From positions 868,001 through 932,000 of the forward strand of contig JAHLKI010000005.1 of assembly GCA_025602905.1 (NCBI GenBank): a DNA stretch of 64,000 nt. The letters are read 5' to 3'. This document shows positions 1-8,750 of the stretch, piece after piece. How positions within the stretch are numbered: position 1 is the stretch's first letter; each line of letters starts with the position of its first letter. The position numbers and the translations under genes are program-made. The notes beneath the pieces are model-generated. The model was not told where the DNA came from, ran no database searches, and saw nothing but the letters and a program-made list of their open reading frames with translations. This DNA comes from Phlyctochytrium arcticum. Taxonomy: Eukaryota > Chytridiomycota > Chytridiomycetes > Chytridiales > Chytridiaceae.

Positions 1-21
1 CATCCCGTTCCACCTACCAGA

Positions 22-1200
22 ATGCCACGAAAACTGCATATCCGCGTACCCTCCTCAACCTCCAACATCGGGCCCGGATTCGACGTCCTGGGTGCTACGC
101 TCTCGATCTACCTAACACTCACCGCAACCGTCTACACCGATGATGACCGCGAGACGGTATTAACCTACTCGGGCGACAAACCGGCCACGGTCCCCCTAAC
201 TCTCTCCGAAAACCTGATTACCCGAACCGCAAGTTACATGGCCGCAGCCCACAACAAGCGTCTCCCGCCCATGGACTTGCATATCGATAACCCGATCCCG
301 TTAGGTAGAGGGCTGGGATCCTCGGGTGCAGCGGTCGTTGCTGGAGTCATATTGGGAGATTTGGCCTGTGGGTTGGACTTGTCACGCGAAGAACTGCTGG
401 ATTATTGTTTGGTGATTGAGGGGCATCCGGATAATGTGACTGCATCGCTGATGGGCGGCTTTTGTGCGAGTTATTTGGCGGTCGGGATTGAAGGTGAACA
501 TGCCGAGTATTTGGAATTGGAAAAGAGTGGGCGGTTGATGGAGATTGCTGCGGGTGTTGTTCCGAATGGTGAGACGACGACGACGACGACGACTACGGCA
601 ACGAAGGGTGAAGATGGGATTACGAGGTCAAGTACGGGATTGCCGATCCCGCCCATCAAACATTTAGGACATTATGTCCGCTTACCTTTACATTCGGGGA
701 TAAGAGCCACCGTCGTCGTGCCCGATTTCGAATTATCGACCAAATTGGCGAGAAGTGTTCTGCCGACCCACTATTCACGCGCCGATGTCGTGTTTAACCT
801 GCAGCGATTGGCCGTTCTCACCACCGCACTCTCTTCTTCGTCAGGGACCACCAGTACTGAACCATCCCCCGATTTGATTTATAAAGCCATGCAAGACCGC
901 CTTCATCAACATTACCGACAACATCTTGTCCCCGGTCTTCCCTCTATTCTCGCCCTCAATCCGGCCGATACACCCGGCCTGCTCGGCATCTGTGTCAGCG
1001 GGGCGGGTCCCACCGTGCTGGCCCTTGTAGCATCTACCCCCGACGAGAACGTAACAGCCGTCGCGGAACGGGTCGGGACGAAAATCAAGGGGATTTGGGC
1101 CGGTGTACAGGGACCCGATGGACTACCCATCACTAGTCGCTCCATGTTGTTGGATGTCCTCCAGACCGGTGCGATATGGCAGGTCGATGAAGACTGTTGA
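22..1200 (+). CDS. THR1: Homoserine kinase (GHMP kinase family)
   Basis: Phosphorylates homoserine to O-phosphohomoserine with ATP, the step before threonine synthase in threonine biosynthesis; cytosolic. The 392-residue frame has no intron. The N-terminal substrate-binding block IKVP-like/NIGPGFDVLG lies at residues 8-24, and the GHMP phosphate-binding loop PIPLGRGLGSSGAAVVAG at about 91-108. The C-terminal GHMP motif VSGAGPTVLALV is also present. The ATG at 22 fits because family members start a few residues before this block. A Thr run encoded by repeated acg codons (about 573-600) interrupts a loop and looks like a slipped trinucleotide repeat. It is convergent with the phosphatase gene that follows. 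The family is certain; orthology to fungal THR1 is inferred from length and motifs. Confidence 0.93.
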   Translation: MPRKLHIRVPSSTSNIGPGFDVLGATLSIYLTLTATVYTDDDRETVLTYSGDKPATVPLTLSENLITRTASYMAAAHNKRLPPMDLHIDNPIPLGRGLGSSGAAVVAGVILGDLACGLDLSREELLDYCLVIEGHPDNVTASLMGGFCASYLAVGIEGEHAEYLELEKSGRLMEIAAGVVPNGETTTTTTTTATKGEDGITRSSTGLPIPPIKHLGHYVRLPLHSGIRATVVVPDFELSTKLARSVLPTHYSRADVVFNLQRLAVLTTALSSSSGTTSTEPSPDLIYKAMQDRLHQHYRQHLVPGLPSILALNPADTPGLLGICVSGAGPTVLALVASTPDENVTAVAERVGTKIKGIWAGVQGPDGLPITSRSMLLDVLQTGAIWQVDEDC

Positions 1201-1621
1201 AAACTCTTGACTTGTATATATTTACTGTGTTTGTAATTAATTTATCAAAAGTCCCCTAAACTATCTAACTCCACACGACCTCTCATATTTAGTCCTGGTA
1301 TAACACATTGCTGCTTCCCCCATCCATCCGCTCACGAAACCAATCGAGTCTTGTAAGAAGTAAACGCATGCTCCTCCCCCTCGCTACGCTCGGGGTCGTC
1401 GTATTGTTGCACCGTCAAAATCATCCGCGCCCATCCATTTTTCCTTTGGAAAAATGTCTGGGCCAAGAAATGCCTCGCTTCGCTCGGCGCCCTCCTCGCT
1501 ATAGCTCGCATTTGATTTTGCTTCGCAAAATCATTCGCCCCTCGCTGCGCTCGGGCTCATTCCGCGCCCATCCATTTTTCCTCGCCGCCCTCGCTTCGCT
1601 CGGGCTCGGAAAAATGACTCT
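1201..1621. repeat. Hairpin-rich GC island between convergent genes
   Basis: This 421-bp stretch separates the 3' ends of THR1 and the phosphatase gene and shows no credible gene. It contains perfect hairpins: CATTTTTCC-TTT-GGAAAAATG at 1436-1456, GATTTTGC-TTC-GCAAAATC at 1514-1532, and a wider CATTTTTCC/GGAAAAATG pair at 1573-1616 enclosing a CTCGCTTCGCTCGGG motif. Variants of CTCGCT(T/G/A)CGCTCGG recur several times. A block starting TCCGCGCCCATCC appears twice, near 1425 and 1561. The same GC motif family recurs at 4.6-4.9 kb. Confidence 0.8.
1358..1413 (-). repeat. Left copy of a dispersed inverted repeat
   Basis: About 56 bp, beginning AAGTAAACGCATGC and ending GTATTGTTGCACC, is the reverse complement of 4862-4923 apart from small insertions in the right copy. 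The shared core is the GAGCGTAGCGAGG-type motif next to CGACGACCCC. The two copies bracket the phosphatase and heat-shock genes in opposite orientation. Confidence 0.85.
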
Positions 1622-2170
1622 CTACGCCATTCCCAAACTCTCGAGCAAGCCCTCGGAACAGCGGACAACCTGCCTATAATTCTTTTCAAAGCCCTCGGGT
1701 CCACCATAGTAAGGATCCTTGATAATCAGATCCTTCTCCCGGTCATACTCTCCAAACAGTTTCAAAGTAACGGTAGTAGCAGCATGCCTAGGTCTAACTT
1801 GTTCAAGATCAGCCAAATTCTCACGGTCCATGCAGAGGATATGGGTAAACGAGTCCCAATGGGAAACCTGAATTTGCTGAGCAGCGTGGGAGACGGGGAT
1901 AGAGTGGGAGTTGCAAGTAGAAACGGAGCGGGGGTCGGGTGCGTTGCCGACATGATAGGCGGCGGTCCCGGCACTATCGATGGTGCCGAAACGGTCTCGA
2001 AGGCCTCGTTGAGTGATGAGGTGGGTAAAGACGGCTTCGGCCATGGGGCTCCGACAAATGTTGCCTATTTGTAGAGTTTTTAGTTTAGAGGGATGGGAGT
2101 GGCCAAAGGGAGTGGGGGAAACGGTACCGAGACAGACGAAAAGAATAGAGGGTTTTGTGGGTTCGGGCAT
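1622..2170 (-). CDS. LTP1: Low-molecular-weight protein tyrosine phosphatase
   Basis: Predicted cytosolic phosphatase of the LMW-PTP family, related to yeast LTP1 and S. pombe stp1. Model: complement(1622..2064, 2128..2170), 161 residues, exactly the family length. A 63-nt intron (2065-2127, GTACCG...AAATAG, with CTAAA near its end) splits the catalytic P-loop. After splicing the motif reads VCLGNICRSPMAEAVF, with nucleophile Cys and CX5R Arg. The general-acid loop DPYYGG is near the C terminus. The intron is a multiple of three and stop-free, so unspliced mRNA would be translatable but with 21 residues inserted inside the P-loop, which should inactivate the enzyme. The start ATG at 2170 lies just before the PSILFVCLG strand. 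Confidence 0.92.
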   Translation of the reverse strand: MPEPTKPSILFVCLGTVSPTPFGHSHPSKLKTLQIGNICRSPMAEAVFTHLITQRGLRDRFGTIDSAGTAAYHVGNAPDPRSVSTCNSHSIPVSHAAQQIQVSHWDSFTHILCMDRENLADLEQVRPRHAATTVTLKLFGEYDREKDLIIKDPYYGGPEGFEKNYRQVVRCSEGLLESLGMA

Positions 2171-3333
2171 TATGGTGGTATATACACATCAAGGTGATCT
2201 TGATAATGGGGGGAAATTTCCACTGGCGGAATTCAAGGCAAAAGTAAGCGGACTGCGCCACGTCCACATTCCCCCCAGCCTTGCGTGTGTATTTTGAGAC
2301 TTTTGGCCCCCAGGAGGGGGAGATGAGTGCTCTAGAACTGAAAGGAATGCATCCCGCCTTACTATACCCGCTTCGCCATGATTGGTATTTTTTTCAGACG
2401 TAGGATTTTATTTGGTACCCGAATTGAGTCTCCAGAATGAAAAAAATGATTCGACAAAAGTTACCAGTGAGAAAACCGGGAAAGACGGAAAAAATTCAGT
2501 AGATGCAAAACAGAAGCTGCTACACGATCAGAATGGGTTAAGCGACAAAAACCAAAAGAGATCAGATATTCCTATTAGCTTTCTACAAAAAAAAAACTGC
2601 AAGTCCACCCCGAACAGGTAAAGAACAACATTGGGACCCTTTGCGAGAGAGCACCATAGTAGTACGATATGTCAATTTACCCTAAACCGTCTAAATTGCC
2701 GGTTCATCCCGAAGTTCAGCCGACTCTTTCCCTGTGGCTGATCTCTCCGCATATGCGCATAGGAATTACCACCCACTGCCTTCCTTTCCTTCATTTGATG
2801 CATGCATTATACCTCACAGAGAGTGTCATGTCCCCGGGAGTGGTGAACTGGGCGCTGAGAGATGACGAAGCCGGAGCCTGGAGTGTGACGTCACGGCCCG
2901 GCAGGATCAGATCTGACGAGTGTCACTTTTCTATCGCCATCGATATTACGATTACGAGTACGGGGAGTGTCTGGGCTCCATGCACGCACTACTTTGAGGG
3001 TAGTGCCAATGACAGCGAGATAGATCCACGCACGGGCCGCATGAAAAAACAAAAAAGCCATGAGGGATTGATTCATCATCGAGGAAGAAGAGTGACGTGT
3101 GGAGTTTTTTACTTTTTGCAAGGACTGTGACGCAACTGGTTAGTGACTTTATTCGTGGGGGCTTTCGCTGCAGTGAGTGATATAAAAGGGGGGGATTTCA
3201 TTCGTCAAAGGGACACTGCTCACACTCTCGACAGACACTGCACAAAGTTACACTTCTCGCTTCACCTCTCACACTCACACTCACTCACACAACTCCACGT
3301 ACCCCATAACACACTGACTGAAAAAGAAGAAGA
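2171..3333. other. Intergenic region, no supported gene
   Basis: Lies between the start of the phosphatase gene (-) and the start of the small heat-shock protein gene (+), so it should hold two divergent promoters. Open frames at 2382-2621 and 2669-3130 (+) show no recognisable domain and have ordinary composition. The only clear signal is the TATA box at 3181, followed by a CA/CT-rich leader up to the ATG at 3334. Confidence 0.6.
3181..3188 (+). promoter_or_regulatory. TATA box of the small heat-shock protein gene
   Basis: TATAAAAG is followed by a G run, 153 bp before the ATG at 3334. The CACA/CTCT-rich leader that follows is typical of a fungal 5' UTR. No convincing heat-shock element array (alternating GAA/TTC) was seen nearby. 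Confidence 0.6.
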
Positions 3334-4440
3334 ATGCCCTCCACAAAGACACTCCTCTGCGCAACTCTGGCCGCCGCTTGCACCCTCCAGCAAACAAATG
3401 CATTCTGGCTCATCCCAGGTTCACAGTCACACCAACAACGCTCAAACCTCGATGTCGCTTCCCAGGCCGCCCAGGACTCGGCTCGCTCCCTCTACCAGCG
3501 CTCAAAGGATGTCTTGCCATCCACCGAACAGGGTCCTTTGTGAGTACTTTCACTACATTCATTCACTCACTCAATGAAACAATCGTACTTATACACTCAA
3601 AACAGCTCAGACCTCCTCAGGGCATTAGAAGAAGTCACTTCAGATGTCGGCGCAACCGCTTCCCGCGCCAAATCTTCCATCTCCCGCGGCCTATTCATGC
3701 GCCAAGACGACAATTCTTACTTGCTCTCCATGGACGTCCCCGGTCTGCACACAAAAGAAGTCCAAGTCACCATCAACAATGGCGTCCTCTCCATCCACGG
3801 CCAACATCTCTGTTCAAAGAACCCCGTCACGGGCTCCATCGACCCACTCTGCATTGAGCGCTCGTATGATGCTTCATTCACTTTTCCCTCTGATGCCGAT
3901 GACTCCAAGGCCGATGCCCGCATTGACGCTGGTGTCGTTTTCGTTAAAGTCCCCAAAGTCAAGGAAGCCCGTGGCTTGGGACGGGTCGTTGCTTTGACTA
4001 ATGACGCTGCCGAATGGGTCTACGATTCCACCAAGGAAACCATGGAAAACGTCCGTGATTCCGTCGTCAAGAACGCCAATGACGCTACAGCTTCCATCAA
4101 ATCTGTTGCAGGCGCTGCTACCGATGCCGCCTCCTCCGTCACCAACACGGTCAAATCTGCTGCCACCGATGCCTCCAAATCCGCTTCCTCGGCTGCCGCT
4201 GAAGCTTCTCGCTCGGCTGCCTCGGTCGCTTCAGAAGCGTCTCGATCGGCCGCTCAAGCCACCAACACTCTGAAAAACTCTGCTTCTTCTGCATCCGCCA
4301 AGGCCACTCCCGTCGTCGCCGCCGCCGCCGCCGCCAACGAAGAACGTGGATTCTTTGACCGTGTCAAGGATACCGTTCGAGGTGCCAACCCCGGTGCCGC
4401 CAAGGGTGATATCCCCGTTCAACACAATGCTGATCTGTAA
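3334..4440 (+). CDS. Small heat-shock protein with signal peptide and Ala/Ser tail
   Basis: Chaperone-like protein with an alpha-crystallin domain. Model: join(3334..3539, 3606..4440), 346 residues; intron 3540-3605 begins GTGAGT and ends AAAACAG. Residues 1-23 form a likely secretory signal (basic start, LLCATLAAACTL core, cleavage near TNA-FW). The alpha-crystallin domain spans roughly 98-205, with DVPGL and NNGVLSIHGQ blocks. From about 215 to 320 follows an Ala/Ser/Thr-rich stretch of near 11-residue repeats (SAASVASEASRSAA type), like amphipathic LEA-type helices. An IPV tripeptide at 338-340 matches the C-terminal I-X-I/V anchor of small HSPs. A secreted or ER location is inferred from the signal only. 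Confidence 0.85.
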
Positions 4441-4689
4441 ACCATTCTTTTCGTTCGTGTACATACCCCTCCTTCCCTACTCTCTCTTGAATCTTGATTG
4501 ATTACACACGCATACCACTCTCTCCCCACAAATACACACTTGTATAATTTTTTGTCTTGCAATCATTGCGAATACACATTTCTCCTGTTTCCCTTACTTT
4601 ATTTACGAGGTCCGACGGAGCGAGGATCGCCGACCCCGAGCGAAGCGAGGGGGAGGAATTGCGGAGTGAGACTTTAGGCGAGTGGGAGC

Positions 4690-4817
4690 GATCCCGACGA
4701 GCCCAAAGGGGCGAGGAGGGCCCCGCGCGAGCGAGACAATCTAGCAAAGTCATTTATGGACGACCCCGAGCGAAGCGGATCCCGACGAGCCCAAAGGGGC
4801 GAGGAGGGCCCCGCGCG
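4690..4817 (+). repeat. Two 40-bp direct repeats, GC-rich
   Basis: The 40-bp block beginning GATCCCGACGAGCCCAAAGG and ending CCCCGCGCG occurs at 4690-4729 and again, identically, at 4778-4817 (88-bp period). Each is followed by a TAGCAAAG motif, and CGACCCCGAGCGAAGCG-type strings precede or interleave them. The family is the same as the hairpin island at 1.4-1.6 kb. Confidence 0.9.
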
Positions 4818-4861
4818 GTCGGGGGCCCTAGCAAAGCTCTCACAATACGGGGTTCACACAT

Positions 4862-4923
4862 GGTGCAAACAATACGACGACCCCGAGCGTATATAGCGAG
4901 GGGGGAGGAGCATGCGTTTACTT
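4862..4923 (+). repeat. Right copy of a dispersed inverted repeat
   Basis: Reverse complement of 1358-1413 with two small insertions (an extra AA and a TATA inside the GAGCG...AGCGAGG core). It ends GGAGGAGCATGCGTTTACTT. The copies are 3.5 kb apart in inverted orientation. Confidence 0.85.
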
Positions 4924-5752
4924 TCGAATGCTCTTGAAAGGATGGGATGGATGGGAGAGTACACTGGGTCAGTAGAGACACCATCGTGCTATAAACCCCG
5001 GTCGGTGCGGCATCCCCCGGTTCAACACAATGCATATATAGTGTACATATACCCCCTTGATTGATGATACTCTCTCTCTCGCTCTCTCCCATATACACAC
5101 TTGCTTGTTGCATATAATGACTGGTTGCTCACATTTTGACTTTATTCTCACGCAAGGCAAAAAAACGTTTTTTTGTTTTCGGATTTGTTTACCCCTTACG
5201 TGTTTTTTTTTTTGAATTTGATTTTGTGTATGTATAACCCCCCCCCCCATTTTCCCCACCAACAATTCTATGGAAAAATACCACCTAAACCACTGGTCCA
5301 TTGTCCATCCATCCCATCATATCTATTCTCAACGTATATATATATACCTCTGTTATCGATACAATATTTGCAGGATATTTTTGCCGTCTTGTGGCATGCT
5401 GTATCGTTTCTTATTTCTTGAACTTTCCCTGTTTGAATCTATTATATATAGTAAAAAACGGTTTTTGAGGACCAAAGGACCATGGCCTCATTGTGGCGCA
5501 GCCACAGTCTCGCCCGTCGCCGATGAAGACTTGCTGTTCTTGGTGACCAGCAAGTGTCAAAATGGTCCAGGAATTTGCTCCATGTGGTGAGTAATGGGGG
5601 GCGTGAATGGGTGTTTGTCGTTCCAAAAGAGAAATGCTGACAGGATGCTCACTGTCAAAACGTAAATGCTGGAACACATCTTGGCATTCGTCGTCGGGGG
5701 CGTCAATGTAACCCATTCTCAATGAATGCATCGATGCAAAGCGCTTGTTGCA

Positions 5753-5836
5753 GCGAGGATCTGACTGGCCTTGCTGTTACGCGAGGATCTGACTGGATTT
5801 GCTGTCAAGTGAGGATGTGACTGGCCTTGCTGTCAA
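5753..5836 (+). repeat. Three tandem 28-bp units
   Basis: Units at 5753-5780, 5781-5808 and 5809-5836 share the pattern G(C/T)GAGGAT(C/G)TGACTGG followed by a (C/A)(C/T)TTGCTGT core, with only a few differences each. No coding role is visible. Confidence 0.9.
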
Positions 5837-6455
5837 AGACCACCGCGATTTAATGAACGAATAAACAAAGGACGGGAAAGCGAGAGTAGCATCACTCATC
5901 GTCCTCGGGCCTGTTAAGTTCAATCAAACTTGTGCCAGGTACAGTGAAAAGGGTCAGCAACGGGTGAAATTGCAAGATCGTCCTGTGATGCACGGATGAT
6001 CTCCAAGTTGGACTTGCCACTCTTCAACGAGTATCTGCTTTGATTCTATTATACGTTAGGAGAGAGGTTTCCTGCTTTGGTTTACATCTAAACGTACCGG
6101 ATACATGGATCTGGTTAGAATTGTCTTATAAAGGTTCGTGATCCGGAGAGATCTCTCACCCTCTGGAGATGCGGTACTATCGAATTTCCCCAGGGCCCGG
6201 GGGCCAGTGAGAGAATAGGTGGCCAAGCCGTTGTCGGTGGCCGGTGCTGGTGCCGTCAAGTATTTTGTTCTCTCGCGCACGTACTTTGGTTGGAGAATAC
6301 TGGGAGAAGAACTTGAGAAGTCCAACGGCGGGCTGGCTGTGCAAGCACTTTATCACCACCAAAATTCCCAATTTTCCAAATTTGACTTTCCCACAAATCT
6401 CTCAACAAAGTTGAACAAACAGTTCAGATCCGCTATATTACTACCTACAATTACC

Positions 6456-8267
6456 ATGTCAGAGCCGTCGTCTCTCCAGCGGAACGACACCCTAGTTGAA
6501 GAGGAATCCGACGAAAAGGCTGACATACCACCAAAGTATCAGGCTTACTTGATACCCAACGATTCATCCATAATCGACCCCACAGCGCTCAGGCTATGCT
6601 CAGTAGAAGGCCCGACGCAACTCACCTTTGGCCGAAACAGCAGTTTGGGAGCGACCTACCTCGCCGATGCTGGCGCCAGCAAAACCCATTGCAGGGTATT
6701 CATCAACGACGGTGTCCTCAAATTGGAAGATTTATCGACGAATGGAACGTTCGTGGGCGGACTGAAGGTCGGCAAGGGGCAGACGGTCGTGCTACGAACC
6801 GCGGATGTCATTTTGTTTGGGAAGGGCAAGACTCAAAAGGTCTTGCCGCGGTACAAAGTGGTTATTGTGAATGATTTTACATCCAACGAACCGATCAATC
6901 ACGATACGGACGTCCAACCATCTCCCGCAAAACGATCCCGTGTAGACTCTACACATCCAACTACAACAACAATGACAGCAACAGCAGCAACAACAGCCAC
7001 AGAACCTTTGGCTGAAATGGAAGAAACGCTCATATGCGGAATATGCCAAGAAATCATGCACCAAGTCGTATCGCTCATGCCCTGCCTCCACGCCTTTTGC
7101 GGCGCTTGTTTTTCGGGATGGCATGCCCGGTCCAACCAATGCCCCCAGTGCCGGACGGTCGTCACACAAGTCTCGCGCAATCACATGTTGGGAAACTTGA
7201 TCGATGTCTTTCTGAAACAGTACCCGGAACGTAAACGAGATGAGGCCGATTTGGCGGATCTGGAAAGCAGAAATAAGTTTGGGGGGTCGGTTCCAGTCCA
7301 GCTTGGCCGAGCGCATATCATTGTTGATAGTGATGAGAATGATGATGAAGATGGAGAGTCAGATCTCGATGATGATGACAACGTTGGGACCGGCCCCTAT
7401 ATTCCTCCCAACGCAACCTGCATTTACTGCTCCCCCGGTCACAACTATACCTGCACACCCACGGCCTCCCATACCCGCTGTCGCCAATGCACGAATCTCT
7501 TTCCCCTAGACCCCGCCACCCCCTCATCCTGCGCCCTCTGCACCCACCAATTCTGCGACCATTTCCATAACGTGCACTCATCCGTCCGCTGCGCCATTGC
7601 TGTCGGCCGCGACATTTTGCGCCCATTTAAGGATTTTGAATTTCATGCGATCCCCCCCGCCACGTTCCGGAACAATGCGTATGAGTTGGGGCTGTTAAGA
7701 GAGTATCTGGAGGACACGGGGATTCGGGTATCGTCCATAATGGAGACTGGAATGGTGAAGTTGGAGCGTGGGGAGTGGGTTTTGACTTGGGGCAATGGAC
7801 TGGTTACAGGAGGACGGGTTGCGGTTACTCCTCCGGTGTCTTTACCTTCGTCATCGTCATCGCCAGCTCTGCCGTCATCTTCATCACAACTCTCAGATCC
7901 AATCACCACTACCACCACCACCACCACCACCACCACACCATCCATCTTACCTGTACATGTTCCCTCCCAGCTACTTCCCTCCCCGTCCCTAACACAACCC
8001 ATAACCATCACCCCCACAACTCTTGTATGCCGGGACTGCGCCGTCCGCATCTTTGCCGTGCTTTGCTATCTCTACCGCGGCTACGAAGTCGACGAAACCC
8101 TTCTCCGCGATTCCGCCGCGTCCCGAGAAAATTGCTGGTACGGCCGAGGGTGCCGGACCCAGTCGCATGCCGACGCCCATGCTCGACGTTTGAATCACGT
8201 TTGTGAGCCCACTTCCACCAGACGCCCCACACCGGCGGCCCTCACGACGTTGAGTTCAGACGCATAG
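6456..8267 (+). CDS. CHFR: CHFR-like FHA-RING E3 ubiquitin ligase
   Basis: Predicted nuclear checkpoint-type ubiquitin ligase. The single exon encodes 603 residues. An FHA domain (about 45-135) shows TFGRNSS, KTHCRV and DLSTNGTFVGG blocks that bind phosphothreonine. A C3HC4 RING (about 194-233) reads CGICQ...CLHAFCGACF...CPQCR. The C-terminal half is a multi-zinc Cys-rich region, ending in a CWYGRGCRTQSHADAHARRL...C motif like the CRD/PBZ-type end of CHFR. A Thr run at about 7904-7935 comes from acc repeats. The frame is open upstream to 6219, but the first ATG in frame is at 6456 in good context (ACCATG). The C-terminal Cys-rich part separates it from yeast Dma1/2. It is convergent with an RBR ligase gene. 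Confidence 0.9.
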   Translation: MSEPSSLQRNDTLVEEESDEKADIPPKYQAYLIPNDSSIIDPTALRLCSVEGPTQLTFGRNSSLGATYLADAGASKTHCRVFINDGVLKLEDLSTNGTFVGGLKVGKGQTVVLRTADVILFGKGKTQKVLPRYKVVIVNDFTSNEPINHDTDVQPSPAKRSRVDSTHPTTTTMTATAATTATEPLAEMEETLICGICQEIMHQVVSLMPCLHAFCGACFSGWHARSNQCPQCRTVVTQVSRNHMLGNLIDVFLKQYPERKRDEADLADLESRNKFGGSVPVQLGRAHIIVDSDENDDEDGESDLDDDDNVGTGPYIPPNATCIYCSPGHNYTCTPTASHTRCRQCTNLFPLDPATPSSCALCTHQFCDHFHNVHSSVRCAIAVGRDILRPFKDFEFHAIPPATFRNNAYELGLLREYLEDTGIRVSSIMETGMVKLERGEWVLTWGNGLVTGGRVAVTPPVSLPSSSSSPALPSSSSQLSDPITTTTTTTTTTTPSILPVHVPSQLLPSPSLTQPITITPTTLVCRDCAVRIFAVLCYLYRGYEVDETLLRDSAASRENCWYGRGCRTQSHADAHARRLNHVCEPTSTRRPTPAALTTLSSDA

Positions 8268-8750
8268 TGTCGCGCTTCCTCGGCGGCTTACATCATGTTG
8301 GTGAGGGTGATTTGGAGAAGGGTCTCAAAAATGGGGTCTGATGTATGATTTGAAAGATTGCTTTTTTTCTATAGATGGCATTTCCCTATATATACCCATG
8401 TTTTTACCTATATTGGCAGAGTTGTGCAGGTCCTGTTGTCGTTGTCGTTGCACCTGTGCTAGTGCTGTTGGTATAGAGTGGACCATGAAGGTTAAAACAT
8501 ATCCATCGCTCGTCCACTCGTCCCGCAGAGAAAGGTAGAAGAACTTTTGATTCAAGAAAAGCTGACTGAAATTAAGTTACAATGTACAAAACGAAACAAT
8601 CGAACCGATGGGTGGGGGGATTCTACATGGATCAGGAAGAAAACGCAAACTCGGGCCGAATTATCCCCGGGACGTGGTTCTTTGTGGGGGGGAGGTCCTT
8701 ATAGGGATTGATAGCGGTGGCGAGGTTATAGAGATGGCTTCCCACCCACT
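8268..8750. other. 3' intergenic between convergent ligase genes
   Basis: These 483 bp hold the two 3' untranslated regions. AT-rich patches occur around 8340-8420 and 8540-8600. No gene, RNA or repeat was recognised. Confidence 0.6.

Larger units (their letters stand above)
4441..6455. other. Repeat-rich intergenic region
   Basis: Two kilobases between the heat-shock gene and the CHFR-like gene. The first 500 bp hold GC-rich repeats (listed separately). 5040-5460 is AT-rich with homopolymers. A (-) frame of 106 codons at 5411-5731 starts with a true ATG but has no recognisable domain and may be spurious. A 28-bp tandem repeat lies at 5753-5836. The stretch 5850-6455 probably carries the promoter and leader of the CHFR-like gene. 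Confidence 0.6.

Noticed and set aside
471..1145. Minus-strand ORFs inside the homoserine kinase gene
   Set aside because: Shadows of the real gene in other frames, with no domain support.
1358..1620. CRISPR-like or bacterial REP-type array
   Set aside because: The repeats are irregular palindromes without constant spacers, and the window is clearly eukaryotic.
2382..3130. ORFs between the phosphatase and heat-shock genes
   Set aside because: No domain, no splice partners and no conserved motif; treated as intergenic.
6219..6455. Upstream extension of the CHFR-like frame to 6219
   Set aside because: It begins at a GTG and contains no ATG; the first ATG is 6456 with good context, directly before a normal FHA-protein N terminus.
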